Positions 1 through 9,145 of a stretch of DNA of 64,000 nucleotides are shown in pieces. The DNA comes from Pogonophryne albipinna (Eukaryota; Chordata; Actinopteri; Perciformes; Artedidraconidae): positions 34,757,659-34,821,658 of the forward strand of contig CM053249.1 in NCBI GenBank assembly GCA_028583405.1, read 5' to 3'. How positions within the stretch are numbered: position 1 is the stretch's first letter; each line of letters begins with the position of its first letter. The translations under genes were made by a program, and so were the position numbers. The notes beneath the pieces were generated by a model. The model saw nothing but the letters and a program-made list of their open reading frames with translations, made no database searches and was not told the origin of the DNA.

Positions 1-89
1 ATCTAAAAAAACTGAGCAACTCAACAGTCAACTTTATATTTCTTATTGTCTAAAGCCTTTATTATTTTCATTTTGCCCCTCATATTCAG

Positions 90-369
90 TGTGGACGGAT
101 TGAGACAGCGTGGTGTCCAGAGAGCTGCAGAGACTCCAGGGAGAAACCTCCGTGTGATGAACAGATTGAGACAGCGTGGTGTTCAGAGAGCTGCAGAGAC
201 TTCAGGGAGAAACCTCCGTGTGATGAACAGATTGAGACAGCGTGGTGTTCAGAGAGCTGCTGAGACTTCAGGGAGAAACCTCCGTGTGATGAACAGATTG
301 AGACAGCGTGGTGTTCAGAGAGCTGCTGAGACTTCAGGGAGAAACCTCAGCGAGGAGGACCAGGCCTGA
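90..369 (+). CDS. Probable terminal coding exon of an unrecognised gene, four 22-residue repeats
   Basis: A pyrimidine-rich stretch ending in AG at 88-89 looks like a splice acceptor. The exon would begin at 90 with one base left over from the previous codon and read open to TGA at 367-369. A poly(A) signal follows at 532. The reading frame is dominated by four copies of a 22-residue basic unit (first half RLRQRGVQRAAE, second half TSGRNLRVMN), followed by a short acidic tail ending SEEDQA. No ATG lies in frame between the acceptor and the repeats, so the start must be in an upstream exon outside the window. Two of the three recurrent base differences between copies are silent in this frame. 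A second frame reads a cysteine-containing version of the repeat, but it hits a stop in the third unit. I do not recognise the family. It could instead be a non-coding transcript end or a chance open minisatellite. Confidence 0.4.
99..349 (+). repeat. 66-bp minisatellite, about 3.8 units
   Basis: Units start at 99, 165, 231 and 297, an exact 66-bp period, which is 22 codons. Copies differ at only a few positions. The last unit stops short of the segment GTGTGATGAAC that closes the first three. Confidence 0.95.
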
Positions 370-531
370 TGGAGGAGCCCATGCTGGGCAAAGCTGATAC
401 CAACTGCACAGGCCTAGTCTGTCACTTTATTTGACTAAATGTGTTCACGTATACATTTAATAGGTTTACACCTTCTGTCCATATGTGCTTTTTATTTAAA
501 ACATGTTTGATTAAATTTTGGTTCACATTTC

Positions 532-537
532 AATAAA
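532..537 (+). other. Poly(A) signal AATAAA
   Basis: Canonical AATAAA 163 bases after the stop codon of the repeat-containing exon, followed by T- and GT-rich sequence. Nothing else is seen between 370 and 640. Confidence 0.5.
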
Positions 538-644
538 TTGTATTTGTATTTGCACTCCTTTTGTCCTTTATTCTTACTGAAAATGTTAGATTACGAAAAA
601 AAGTAAATGCATATATAAGTAATACTGGGAATATCAAATACTTG

Positions 645-1122
645 TTAGCTGGAGTAATCTGCAAATATAATTGTTTTTACTTTAGTTTTGAATTGTTGAT
701 GACTAGTAATACTTGAAAGGTCTGGGTGAAGTCCATTCCACGTTCTAACTCCGATTATGGATAAGCTGTGTGATTTGATGGTTGTTCTACAGGGCTTGCT
801 ACACAACCAGTTAGGATGCCTGGTTGGGTATTTCCTGACTGTGGTTTGGAACTGCTTTTGAATGTTAGTAGGCATTTTGTTATGGTAAATGTTGTGCATA
901 ATCAGTACTGTTTTAAGCTTAACTATATCAACAAATTTGAATAGATTGAGTTTTTTAAATATGGGAGTTGTGTGTTCATATTTACCAACACCACAGACTA
1001 TTCGTAATACTTTTTTTTGAGATGTTATTATTTTTTGTAGATTTGTTGCATAGGTGTTTCCCCATATTTCGGAGCAGTAATAAATATAAGGAGTTTTTTC
1101 AACAACAAAGTAGAGGAGAGTC
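645..1122 (-). pseudogene. LINE ORF2 C-terminal fragment
   Basis: Read on the minus strand from about 1122 to 645, the frame is open without a stop. It carries the usual end of a Jockey/CR1-group LINE polyprotein: a YYCSEIWGNTY-like block, then a basic linker, then a closing block with GVRTWNGLHPDLSS and a final FK..VK motif. It is 5' truncated, with no reverse transcriptase motifs left. The clade is not resolved. Confidence 0.7.
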
Positions 1123-1202
1123 CTCTCCTGTCAGACTGAGAGTCTCAGTGAACTAAAGGACTCTCTGAGTGTTTAGATAGTTAACTTTAGTCTAAGTTAT
1201 AT

Positions 1203-1855
1203 CAGTGGGTCTCAAACGTTTTGATGTAAACAATTATTTCCGAGTTACACATTTATAAGATCATTATAGTTATAAAAAAATAAGAGAATAAATGAAAAAC
1301 AGCTATGAAATACTATATGACAGTAAAACAAGAATAAAGTTTAAAAGGGTGATTTGTAAAATATCCATAAAGAAAAAGTAAATCTGTTTACAGTTCTGTT
1401 TCAAATGGGTGTTGAGAGATGTATCCATAGATCTCTTCATTTTGCTCTCAAAGTGCACCAGATTGATGCATTTAACTTCAATATTTAAAAGTAAATCTTC
1501 CCGGGGGAGCTTGCCCCCGGACCCCCCTATGTGAGGTCCACACACCACCTAGAAAAATAACACTTGACCCCTGCTTACACCTATATGCCGTGAGCTGATA
1601 TCAAGCCTTCATTGTAACAGTCACACTGTGTATTTGCGTGGGGATTGTTGCAGTAGAAAATTCCATTGTAGCGACCGGTACATTAATGGGAAACCCTAAA
1701 TGTTTGAGCACCCTCTATGAAACGTCAAGCTACCCCACAGCACCCCCAAAAGAAATCTCTGGCGCCGCCACTGAGCCTGACTATTTGTGTTGGGGGGGCC
1801 CGACTTTTTTTTTCTCCAAAGGGGGGACCTGACAGAAAAAGTTTGAGAACCACTG
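1203..1855. mobile_element. hAT-type non-autonomous element
   Basis: The left end begins CAGTGGGTCTCAAAC and the right end is the inverse, GTTTGAGAACCACTG. This is the common terminal sequence of fish hAT MITEs. No 8-bp target duplication is visible. The interior at 1283-1540 is shared with 31920-32165 and includes the block CCCCCGGACCCCCCTA. No coding capacity is seen. Confidence 0.6.
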
Positions 1856-2070
1856 CGCTAACCCAAGCCTTAACATTCATTACGTAGCTGATTAAAATCA
1901 TTAACACATAAATAAGTACTCGATTTTCACTTACCGCAAAACCGCATGCATGCACCGTCTGTTTTAACCGCAGAGCGAGTCACAATAGTCCGATATATAA
2001 GCATGAAGAACAAACAAACACGGCCGGGGTCAAGTTGTGTTCCCTGGATGAACTGAGCAGGCAGAGTGCC

Positions 2071-2215
2071 TTGTTTGTTTGTTTGTTTGTAGCCTTTATT
2101 TAACCAGGTGAAAGCCCCTTGAGATCAAAAGATCTCTTTTTCAAGGGTGACCTGCAGAACATTGCAGACCTGCCTGTAGCTTCCCGGAGCAGCTAGCAGA
2201 GAGACAAGAAGCTAA
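2071..2215 (-). mobile_element. LINE 3' tail with (TTTG)n
   Basis: A (GTTT)n run is followed by AGCCTTTATTTAACCAGGTG and a palindromic AAAGAGATCTTTT-type block. On the minus strand this reads as a LINE 3' UTR ending in an (AAAC)n tail. It abuts the THAP-element fragment at about 2216. Confidence 0.45.
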
Positions 2216-2556
2216 CAGCAGCAGTCACTTGACAGAGCCATCACTCAATGTGACCACCACGCCCTAATTTATGCAAAATGTAGGACCTAATATAAATAAA
2301 AGGGTCGTGTTAGAAAACAATTCACTCACAGATCCATAATCATGAAGGTGGAATCTAACTATATTCATTATAATTTTTATTGCATCCATGGGTAGAAACA
2401 TGTTTTTTTCTGCTGTAAAGTTGGACATTTTAACATGGGGGTCTATGGAAATCGCTCCTTTCTGCAGTCATCGCCTATCGGCCAATATATGAACTACAGT
2501 GTGTGGCACTTCCGTATTGGCGTCCCGGCTCTTCCCCAGAGTTTGCCACTTGATCT
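2216..2556 (-). mobile_element. Fragment of the THAP-type element (third copy)
   Basis: Reverse complement of the first ~330 bases of the elements at 45975 and 48192, including the boundary AAGTGGCAAACTCTGG at about 2540-2555. The rest of the element is missing, replaced by the LINE tail. Confidence 0.7.
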
Positions 2557-2559
2557 CAA

Positions 2560-3500
2560 AGAATACAAAGATGCTCTTATTGCCGCTAAATCTGTCTATA
2601 CACATCTTCACTGACCCCTCCCGTCACCCCAGGACCCTCTTCTTCTCTTCAAACCCCGTGCTGATAACCTCCCTACTTCTACTTCCGCTACTTGCAGCTC
2701 ATTTCTACAGTTTTTCGCAGATAAAATGAACGCCATTAACCACTCCTTCTCAGCTCCATCTGATATACAAGCATCTCCCCCAACCTCCACCGCTACCACT
2801 TCTCCCCCCATCTCCCTTGACCTCCTGACTCCTCCTCCCCAGCGCCGCCTCTCCCAGTTCATCCTGGTTACCCCACTTGAAATACTCCATCTGATCGCTT
2901 CCTTAAATCCCACAACCTGCTCACTTGACCCTCTACCCAATCCTCTCTTGAAGTCCTGCCTCCCCGTCCTCTGCCCCTATCTTGCTAACCTTTTCAACTC
3001 CTCGCTGTCCCATGGAACCTCTGCCTTCAAAACTGCTGCCGTTACTCCAATCCTCAAAAAACCTGGTCTTGATCCCTCCTCCCTCACTAATTACTGCCCC
3101 ATTTCTAACCTACCATTCCTCTCAAAAACTCTCGAACGCATTGTAGCCAAACAAATTCACTGCCATCTCCAAACCAACCAGCTTTACGAACCCCTTCAGT
3201 CTGGATTTCGTCCTCACCACAGTACAGAAACTGCACTCGTCAAAGTCCTCAATGACCTCCTCACCTCTGCTGACACTGGTTCCCTCAATATTCTCATCCT
3301 CCTCGACCTGAGTGCAGCCTTTGATACCGTGAGCCACAACAACCTGCTCACCCGACTCAGGGACATTGGTATTGAAGGTATTGCACTCAGATGGCTCCAG
3401 TCCTACCTCACTGAACGATCCCACTTCATCTCCCTCCCCAACCACTCCTCTGCCACAGCCTCAGTCACCCAAGGCGTTCCTCAAGGATCAGTAATTGGCC
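2560..3500 (+). pseudogene. L2-type LINE reverse transcriptase fragment
   Basis: The uninterrupted frame from about 2612 to 3500 contains endonuclease-RT linker text, then reverse transcriptase blocks: TAAVTPILKKPG, ISNLPFLSKTLERIVAK, GFRPHHSTETALVKV, LDLSAAFDTVSHNNLL and GVPQGSVIGP. This order is that of CR1/L2-group LINEs. The piece before 2612 is in another frame (stop near 2609). The frame stops abruptly at 3500, just before the YADD catalytic block, where a hAT-type element begins with CAGGGGCGCC. The upstream endonuclease is missing. Confidence 0.85.
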
Positions 3501-4213
3501 CAGGGGCGCCGTAAGGGGGTGAAAAGTTAGGACGATTCTAAGGGCCCGTGACTGACAGGGGCCCCAAACATTTTTAGATCATTAAGAAACATTTCTAAGT
3601 AACCTTTGATCAATCATCAATAATTAACATTAATATAACGTTAAATTGATAATGTACTCTCTAAACTTACGATTAATTTCACATTTTTTTCTTCCAAAAG
3701 TTAATTATCCAAAGCCTCTGTACACCCCCCTCTATTTACATGTAATGGTTTGGTCCTGCCTCCAAACGCTGTGCGGCACCGCAGTTTCTGGCAGAGAGTG
3801 AGAGCATGTGAGGAGGGATGCTAGTACGTGTGTACATGTCTCAACGACTAACAAAGTCAGGCTTTCAAAAAAGAAAAGAAAGGAGAGAAAGACAAGAGAG
3901 AGGGACTAAAGGGCGACAGTATGTCACCCAGTTTTTTAAAAGAAGAGGTGGGTGTGGTCTATGAGTGGTGGAAATTAGTCTGTTAGCTAAGCTTAGTCCA
4001 TTGTAAATAATAATTGTAATGTTTTGTTGACATTAAGTACTGTTAATATCGTCACAGAAAATGCTGAGGTTTTTCATTTCACTGCTCTTTTAGCTGACAT
4101 TTAATAAACGCAAGTACATTTTTAGCAGCTATTCATACTAAATCAGTTGTCCCTCCCCCTGGTGCCAGGACCAACAGATCCATCTCTAGGCTCAGCAGCC
4201 CTGTCCCCCCATA

Positions 4214-4329
4214 ATGCTTTGCAGTCTTGCCATGCTGTCCATTGAAAGCCAGTTGTCTAGAAAGCTGGACTTCAAGGACTTGATCAGTGACTTTGCCTGT
4301 AAGAAGGCTAGGCGCTGGGCTCTTGGTGA
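4214..4329 (+). pseudogene. hAT transposase C-terminal remnant
   Basis: The frame encodes LCSLAMLSIESQLSRKLDFK followed by DLISDFACKKARRWALGE. This is the end of the hAT dimerisation region as found in ZMYM1-like transposases. It is interrupted right after by the LINE insertion. The second copy at 23743-23931 keeps the same block. Confidence 0.6.
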
Positions 4330-4889
4330 ATCAATCAATCAATCAACAACTTTATTTATCCCCGGGCGCCGTTCAAAATGGCAGCACACTGCTCCTAACA
4401 CTAGGATGGGTCAAATGGGATTAATAAAAGTCCATTTTATCTTAATCCCGCAAGGGGCAATTGGTTATGAGCAGCAGCTTATGTCATGTACATAGGCAGG
4501 AACATACAAGAAGAAAACACAGATACACCCGGGAGCACAGATGTGGATAATTCCAATTTACACTATAAATAGTTCAAAGCATCACAATAATAAATAAATA
4601 AATAAATACATAATCAAGTTAAAAGCCTTTTCAAGAATTTAAAAGTTTGAGTGCAGAAGGGATGAATGATTTAGAAAAGCGATTATTCCTTTGATCAGGT
4701 AGAGCATATCTACGCCCTGATGGCAACAGGCGAAATTCATGTGAAAGTACATGACCTGGAAAGTTCAGAATGCTCTCTGCTTTCCGCAGAATCTGTTGGT
4801 TACAGAAGGAATTTAAGTCTCTCTGTTTCACGCCGATGATCTTGGAGCAGGTTTTAACAATGCTGTTCAGGCTGTTCCTGTCTTTCAGT
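4330..4889 (-). mobile_element. 5'-truncated LINE insertion
   Basis: Present here and absent between the same neighbours at about 23928. On the minus strand it encodes the last part of a LINE protein (RDLNSFCNQQILRKAES, then HEFRLLPSGRRYALPDQRNN and SKSFIPSALKLLNS). A 3' UTR follows, ending at 4330 in a (TTGA)n tail. Its length and open end are typical of a truncated target-primed insertion. Confidence 0.75.
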
Positions 4890-5158
4890 GTAAGGCTGAG
4901 CAAGGTCTCGTAATAACTGTTAAAGGGCAAGGCTAACGATATTGGATCACTACACACAAGATGCATGATGAGAAAAAGACTGAGAACAGGTAATAGGCTC
5001 TCATTTAGCACCACCATCAGGCCTTTCCATTTCCGTTTTGTTGTCCATTTACACTTTAATACCCGCTTATTTTGTAGTTGGTATGTATATTTAATAAAAA
5101 AATCTGCTGCTTATGTTATTTTTTTTGTTATAGTATTTTATAAATGATAATATTGGTG

Positions 5159-5548
5159 TTAAAGGTGGGGTAGGTAATTTTGGAGAAACCAGCTCGAGTG
5201 CGCTAGAATTTGAAAATACACAGCCGGAACAAATCTGCCACTTCCTTACAGAGCCCCTCCTCCAACACACACGAACGCGCACATGACCAATGAGGGCACG
5301 AGATAAATTTGTGCACAGATGGAAGGCTGACAGGCAGGTAGGCCATCCAGTTATTTTAGCCGGGCCGGCTAAAATGATTGGTCGTGCTTTTTACAGTACT
5401 ATGGCTTCCACAGACGACATTTCTTTATGGATTTTTTGTCAAAGCCCTTAAGATATTCATTGCTATCGGGATGTTAAGAGCATTCCATGGAATATAACAA
5501 AAGGTGTATCTCGAGCCGGTTTCTCAAACGTACCTACCCCACCTTTAA
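5159..5548. mobile_element. TTAA-flanked MITE (AGGTGGGG family), copy 1
   Basis: Ends are TTAA-AGGTGGGGTAGGTA at the left and the inverse TACCTACCCCACCT-TTAA at the right. The inverted match covers more than 25 bases including GGAGAAACC/GGTTTCTC. TTAA target sites are known for piggyBac and Kolobok elements. No coding capacity. The same MITE sits at 24208-24562 inside the duplicate element. Confidence 0.75.
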
Positions 5549-5821
5549 TGTTCACTTTATTTTAATTTAAGAGGTCATGTATATTTAATTTTTGAATGTT
5601 CCATTCAAACATGTTATTAAAAAGGCATGTACACCATAAAAGATGACTATTGAGATCTATTGTCAGGAATGTTAGTGTTATATCAAATAGTGAATTCTAC
5701 TGCAGCAGAATGTTGCAGTATATGTGCAGTCTGCACAGTGTTATATTTTCACCGCTCAGTGTCAGTAAATATTGTGCAGTTAGTAAATAACATCCATATT
5801 CTGTTAAGGTTGTTAATAAAC

Positions 5822-6103
5822 ATGGGAGGGAAGAACTGGGGCACCCAAGGTATATTAAAATATCGTCCGCGAACAAGGCTATCTTTTGTTCACCTCCAGC
5901 CATTGTAATTCCCTGTATTTCCTCACTCTGTTTTACCCACTTGCTTAATGGCTCTATGAAAATGGCAGAGAGAAGTGTGGACATGGGACATTCCTGCTGA
6001 CAGCCCTGTTCTAATTCAAAGGCGTTAGTTAATGAGCAATTCATCCTAAACTTTGCCGTAGGTCTGTTGTATAGTGTTTCTATCGTCTTAATACATTTTT
6101 CAC
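5822..6103 (-). pseudogene. L1-type LINE reverse transcriptase fragment
   Basis: On the minus strand the frame reads a short RT segment with IETLYNRPTAKFR, FELEQGCQQECPMS, then GGEQKIALFADDILIYL. The catalytic FADD motif and its spacing are those of L1/Tx1-group ORF2. The usual RQGCPLS is altered to QQECPMS. Only about 95 codons survive, with non-LINE sequence on both sides. Confidence 0.75.
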
Positions 6104-6189
6104 AGCGTATACTTCAGCGGAATATCAAAACAACGGCCCGGGGTGCAAAACGCATCAATGAAAGCGACCCTCTACCACACAAAACAACA

Positions 6190-6360
6190 CCTGTAAACAA
6201 CCCAATTTGTGTTCTTTGAAATTGAAAAGGATATTGCATTGTGTTTGTTACTTTCGTTTCAGTTATGTCTTAAGTGTCATTTGGCTTGGCTTCGTATTTT
6301 GTATGGACATGCTTTTATTTTGAAGGCGAGTTTACGCTGATGACAGGAAGCTTCACAGCG
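6190..6360 (+). mobile_element. Fragment of the hAT-type element also at 30172
   Basis: About 165 bases match 30172-30335 with scattered differences, from AACCCAATTT to GCGAGTTTACGCTG and TGACAGGAAG. No coding sequence is retained. Boundaries are approximate. Confidence 0.5.
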
Positions 6361-7783
6361 GGCGGAACTTGTCATAAAGTCCGCGATAATAAAACCCACC
6401 CACTTAGAGGGAAGATATGATTGGTCAATTGTACTGTCATTTGACATTACTCTCTCGTTCAGTTACTATAGCTTGGCCCTCTGTGAATTCATAGCTGGAC
6501 CACCAATCAGCTCCTATCTTCACAGTAACTCGCAGAGACGAGCTTCTTTCATTTAACCCTTCACATTCAATAGGCAGATTCGAAGGATTTATTTACTTGG
6601 AAATCTTATTTTAAATACAATTAAATCAAGTTATTTTGGTAAAACTAATGAAAAATATAACAAAAAATATATTTAAAAAATAATATATAATAATGTAAAA
6701 TATAGATATTTTTTTAATGTTTTTGAATATTATTTTGTAGAATATCTTAGGAGAGGAGCGAGGTGAGGTGAGGAATAAAAGTGTTGTTAGACTTCAGGTT
6801 CAGCTGAAGGAAAATGGGAAATAAAACCTTCAGAAATAAAGAGCGACACAGAGAGAAATTTACTTTTAAAGTATCATAAGAAAAAAATAAGTCTGAGATG
6901 TTCAGACTGCAATGTAAATAAAACTTCGGAATTACTATGGTATGAATCTTTAAACCTGTTCTCCTCTACCATTCAGAGGGAAATATTGTACATTTTAAAT
7001 TACAGTGTATTTTTTCACTGCACAATAGCTGTTGATAATTCAGCTAAATTATTTAGATACTGAAGTAATTTGAGAAACAAATATAGTGATTAGAGTATTA
7101 ATAATATATAAATACAGTTGGGATAGTATTAGCTGAGTGCTGCCATTTCAATCATATCCTAACTTTCAGGCAGATTTTGTAACAAATTATTTTGATTGTA
7201 TTCTATAAATATAACTATTATATGACAAAATATGTTAGCTCTTTTTTACATCCTATTTAATATGAAAACAAATATTACCAATATGTAAAATGATTATAAT
7301 GTAAATATTTTATTTGTTCTGAAAATGCTATGGGCTATTGGTCTACAAATGAAAACGAATTCAGTAAATCTGTTTTGCCAACAAAACAGCCAATGATGAC
7401 AGAGAAAGAGAAAACTTCACAAAAGTGTTAAAATATGTAAGGAAATATGTAATTCAAGAGTTCAAGACTCAGGTCCAGAGTAACCTGAAGAACTCAGTCG
7501 TACTGAAAAATATTTTGTGGGAATATTAACATTGTATCTTGTAGGTCAGTGTCTCAAATCTGCTAATTCAATCTTTTCAAATTCAGTTTGCTAGAACACG
7601 GAATGTGAATGGTTCTGTCTCTATCTCCTTCCTGAAAAAAGGAACTCAAACAGATGGAAGATTCATGACTATTTTTTCCTGCTTGATAATCCGCCCCTGA
7701 CTGAGCCTTCCCCTCATTAAAGAAACCCGACACTGATTGAACCTCCTGTCGACCCCCGACAGAAAGCTCTTTGTTGTCGTTGT
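6361..7783. other. AT-rich sequence with no recognised gene
   Basis: Mostly AT-rich with short poly-A/T runs and no convincing reading frame. From about 7590 to 7783 base composition rises, immediately before the truncated LTR. That stretch does not match the missing part of the LTR. Confidence 0.6.
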
Positions 7784-8066
7784 CTGTGCCCACTTACCTC
7801 ATGTATATATTGTCCTGTCTCCCCTTGTTAGTTGTCGGTTCGTCTTGTTCATTGCTCCAAGAAGTAAGATCTAAGCCATTGTTTAATGAAAGTCAGTGTT
7901 TTGCCTTTTACCCTCCACGAGAGCGCTTTACGTTTTGTCAGTTTGTTATTTCCTCTAAAAGAGTGATTTTGTTTTTTGCAAGTAAAGACTATTTTTTCTT
8001 CAAACCTTTTGTCTCTGGGTCGTGCATTTGAGTCCTCCAAGCTATTGAGTCAAGGTTCCTAACACA
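7784..8066 (+). repeat. 5' LTR, 5'-truncated
   Basis: Matches 12629-12906, starting at CTGTGCCCACTTACC and ending CCTAACACA. It has five extra bases (TAAAG) near 7983. The U3 start present in the 3' LTR is absent, but the TATA-like TGTATATATTG near 7801 is kept. Confidence 0.9.
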
Positions 8067-8080
8067 ACGAACCAACCAAT

Positions 8081-9145
8081 ATGGACTCAGCCGACCCCAA
8101 GACGCTCCAGACTGCCCTGTCTGCACAGGGAAACATCATCTATCAGCACCAGGAACAGCTAAAAACCATTAGCCATGGAGTGAAAGACCTTTCAGATCGC
8201 CAGGAGGATTTCCAAACCTCTGTCAAGTCGCAGGTGAACCAGCTGGCAGAACAGCTCCACAGAGTCCTCACTCATCTAGAGACAACTTCTACAGCTCCGA
8301 TTTCTGCTACGCCACCTGATGCTAATCCTGCTGCTAATCAGGCCGAGGTCAGTTTCTCTCCTGTCCCACTGCGGTTGGCATCGCCAGAGAAATATTCAGG
8401 TGAATCTGGCAACTGCAGAACCTTCCTAGTCCAGTGTGACCTGCACTACAAACTTAACCCAGCCGCGTTTGTGTCAGATGAGGCTAAAATAGCATTTATG
8501 GTCTCTCATTTAACTGGCAGAGCTGCCGCATGGGCCACTGCGGAGTGGTCAAGAGACTCCAGTATATGTAGATCTTTCACAGCATTCAAAGACACTATGA
8601 AAAGGATTTTTGATCTTACCTCACCTGCCGCTGAGGCCACCCGTGTACTCATGCAGCTCAAACAGCACCCATGGCCAGTGTTAGATTATGCCATAGAGTT
8701 CCGTACCATAGCCATAGACAGTGGCTGGAACACCCCAGCATTAATAGACGCTTTCCGGAATGGACTCTCTGAAACCATCAAAGACCACCTGGCTCCACTA
8801 GAACTACCACAAGACCTGGAATCGCTGATTTCCATGTCTATCCGAGTTGATAACCGCCTCAGAGAAAGAGAGAGAGAACGGCGCCGAACTGCAACAAGAC
8901 ATCCAAGCCACCAGGGGCGCTCTCTGGATAAGCAGCCTTCATGGGATCCCTTGTTTCACTCTTCATCAGGCCCAGCAGGAACAGCGCCATCACAGGCACC
9001 GGAGGAGCCAATGCAGCTCGGGAGAACAAGGATTTCTCCCGAGGAAAGACGGCGCCACCTGCAGGAGGGATGCTGCTTTTACTGTGGCCAATCGGGTCAC
9101 CAGCAGGCAGCATTCCCGGGAAAAGGGCATGCTCACCAACCATGA
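8081..9145 (+). CDS. gag: Retrotransposon Gag polyprotein
   Basis: 354 residues from an ATG 14 bases after the LTR. Residues about 1-75 are polar and helical (coiled-coil-like). A proline/alanine linker follows, then a retrotransposon capsid domain at about residues 95-265, recognisable by [30 protein letters not shown] and the [18 protein letters not shown] block. An arginine-rich RERERERRR segment and a zinc knuckle close the protein. The knuckle reads [10 protein letters not shown]4-F, so the fourth ligand, normally Cys, is Phe (TTC at 9113-9115). Gag would package element RNA into particles in the cytoplasm. The frame overlaps pol in the -1 frame before the stop at 9143. The knuckle change may impair RNA binding. 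Confidence 0.9.
   Translation: MDSADPKTLQTALSAQGNIIYQHQEQLKTISHGVKDLSDRQEDFQTSVKSQVNQLAEQLHRVLTHLETTSTAPISATPPDANPAANQAEVSFSPVPLRLASPEKYSGESGNCRTFLVQCDLHYKLNPAAFVSDEAKIAFMVSHLTGRAAAWATAEWSRDSSICRSFTAFKDTMKRIFDLTSPAAEATRVLMQLKQHPWPVLDYAIEFRTIAIDSGWNTPALIDAFRNGLSETIKDHLAPLELPQDLESLISMSIRVDNRLRERERERRRTATRHPSHQGRSLDKQPSWDPLFHSSSGPAGTAPSQAPEEPMQLGRTRISPEERRRHLQEGCCFYCGQSGHQQAAFPGKGHAHQP
9118..9124 (+). promoter_or_regulatory. -1 ribosomal frameshift heptamer GGGAAAA
   Basis: In the gag frame the codons read CCG GGA AAA, so the heptamer is G GGA AAA, fitting the X XXY YYZ rule. A -1 slip puts the ribosome in the pol frame, which is open from here to 12486. The domesticated sushi-class gene PEG10 uses G GGA AAC at the same kind of boundary. 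A downstream pseudoknot was not verified. Confidence 0.7.

Larger units (their letters stand above)
3501..5788 (+). mobile_element. hAT-derived deletion element, copy 1
   Basis: Starts CAGGGGCGCCGTAAGGGGG and is closely matched to 23100-25607. The first ~130 codable bases (ATG near 3838) give a basic start with KSGFQKRKERREKDK, typical of hAT (ZMYM1-like) transposase N-termini. The segment 4200-4329 gives the C-terminal hAT block. The central transposase is deleted. No matching right TIR is seen near 5788. This copy carries a 560-bp LINE insertion (4330-4889) that the other lacks. The L2 frame is broken exactly at its left end. Confidence 0.65.

Noticed and set aside
90..263. Cysteine-containing reading of the 66-bp repeat in a second frame
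   Set aside because: It takes a stop in the third unit and most unit differences are non-silent in it, unlike the chosen frame.
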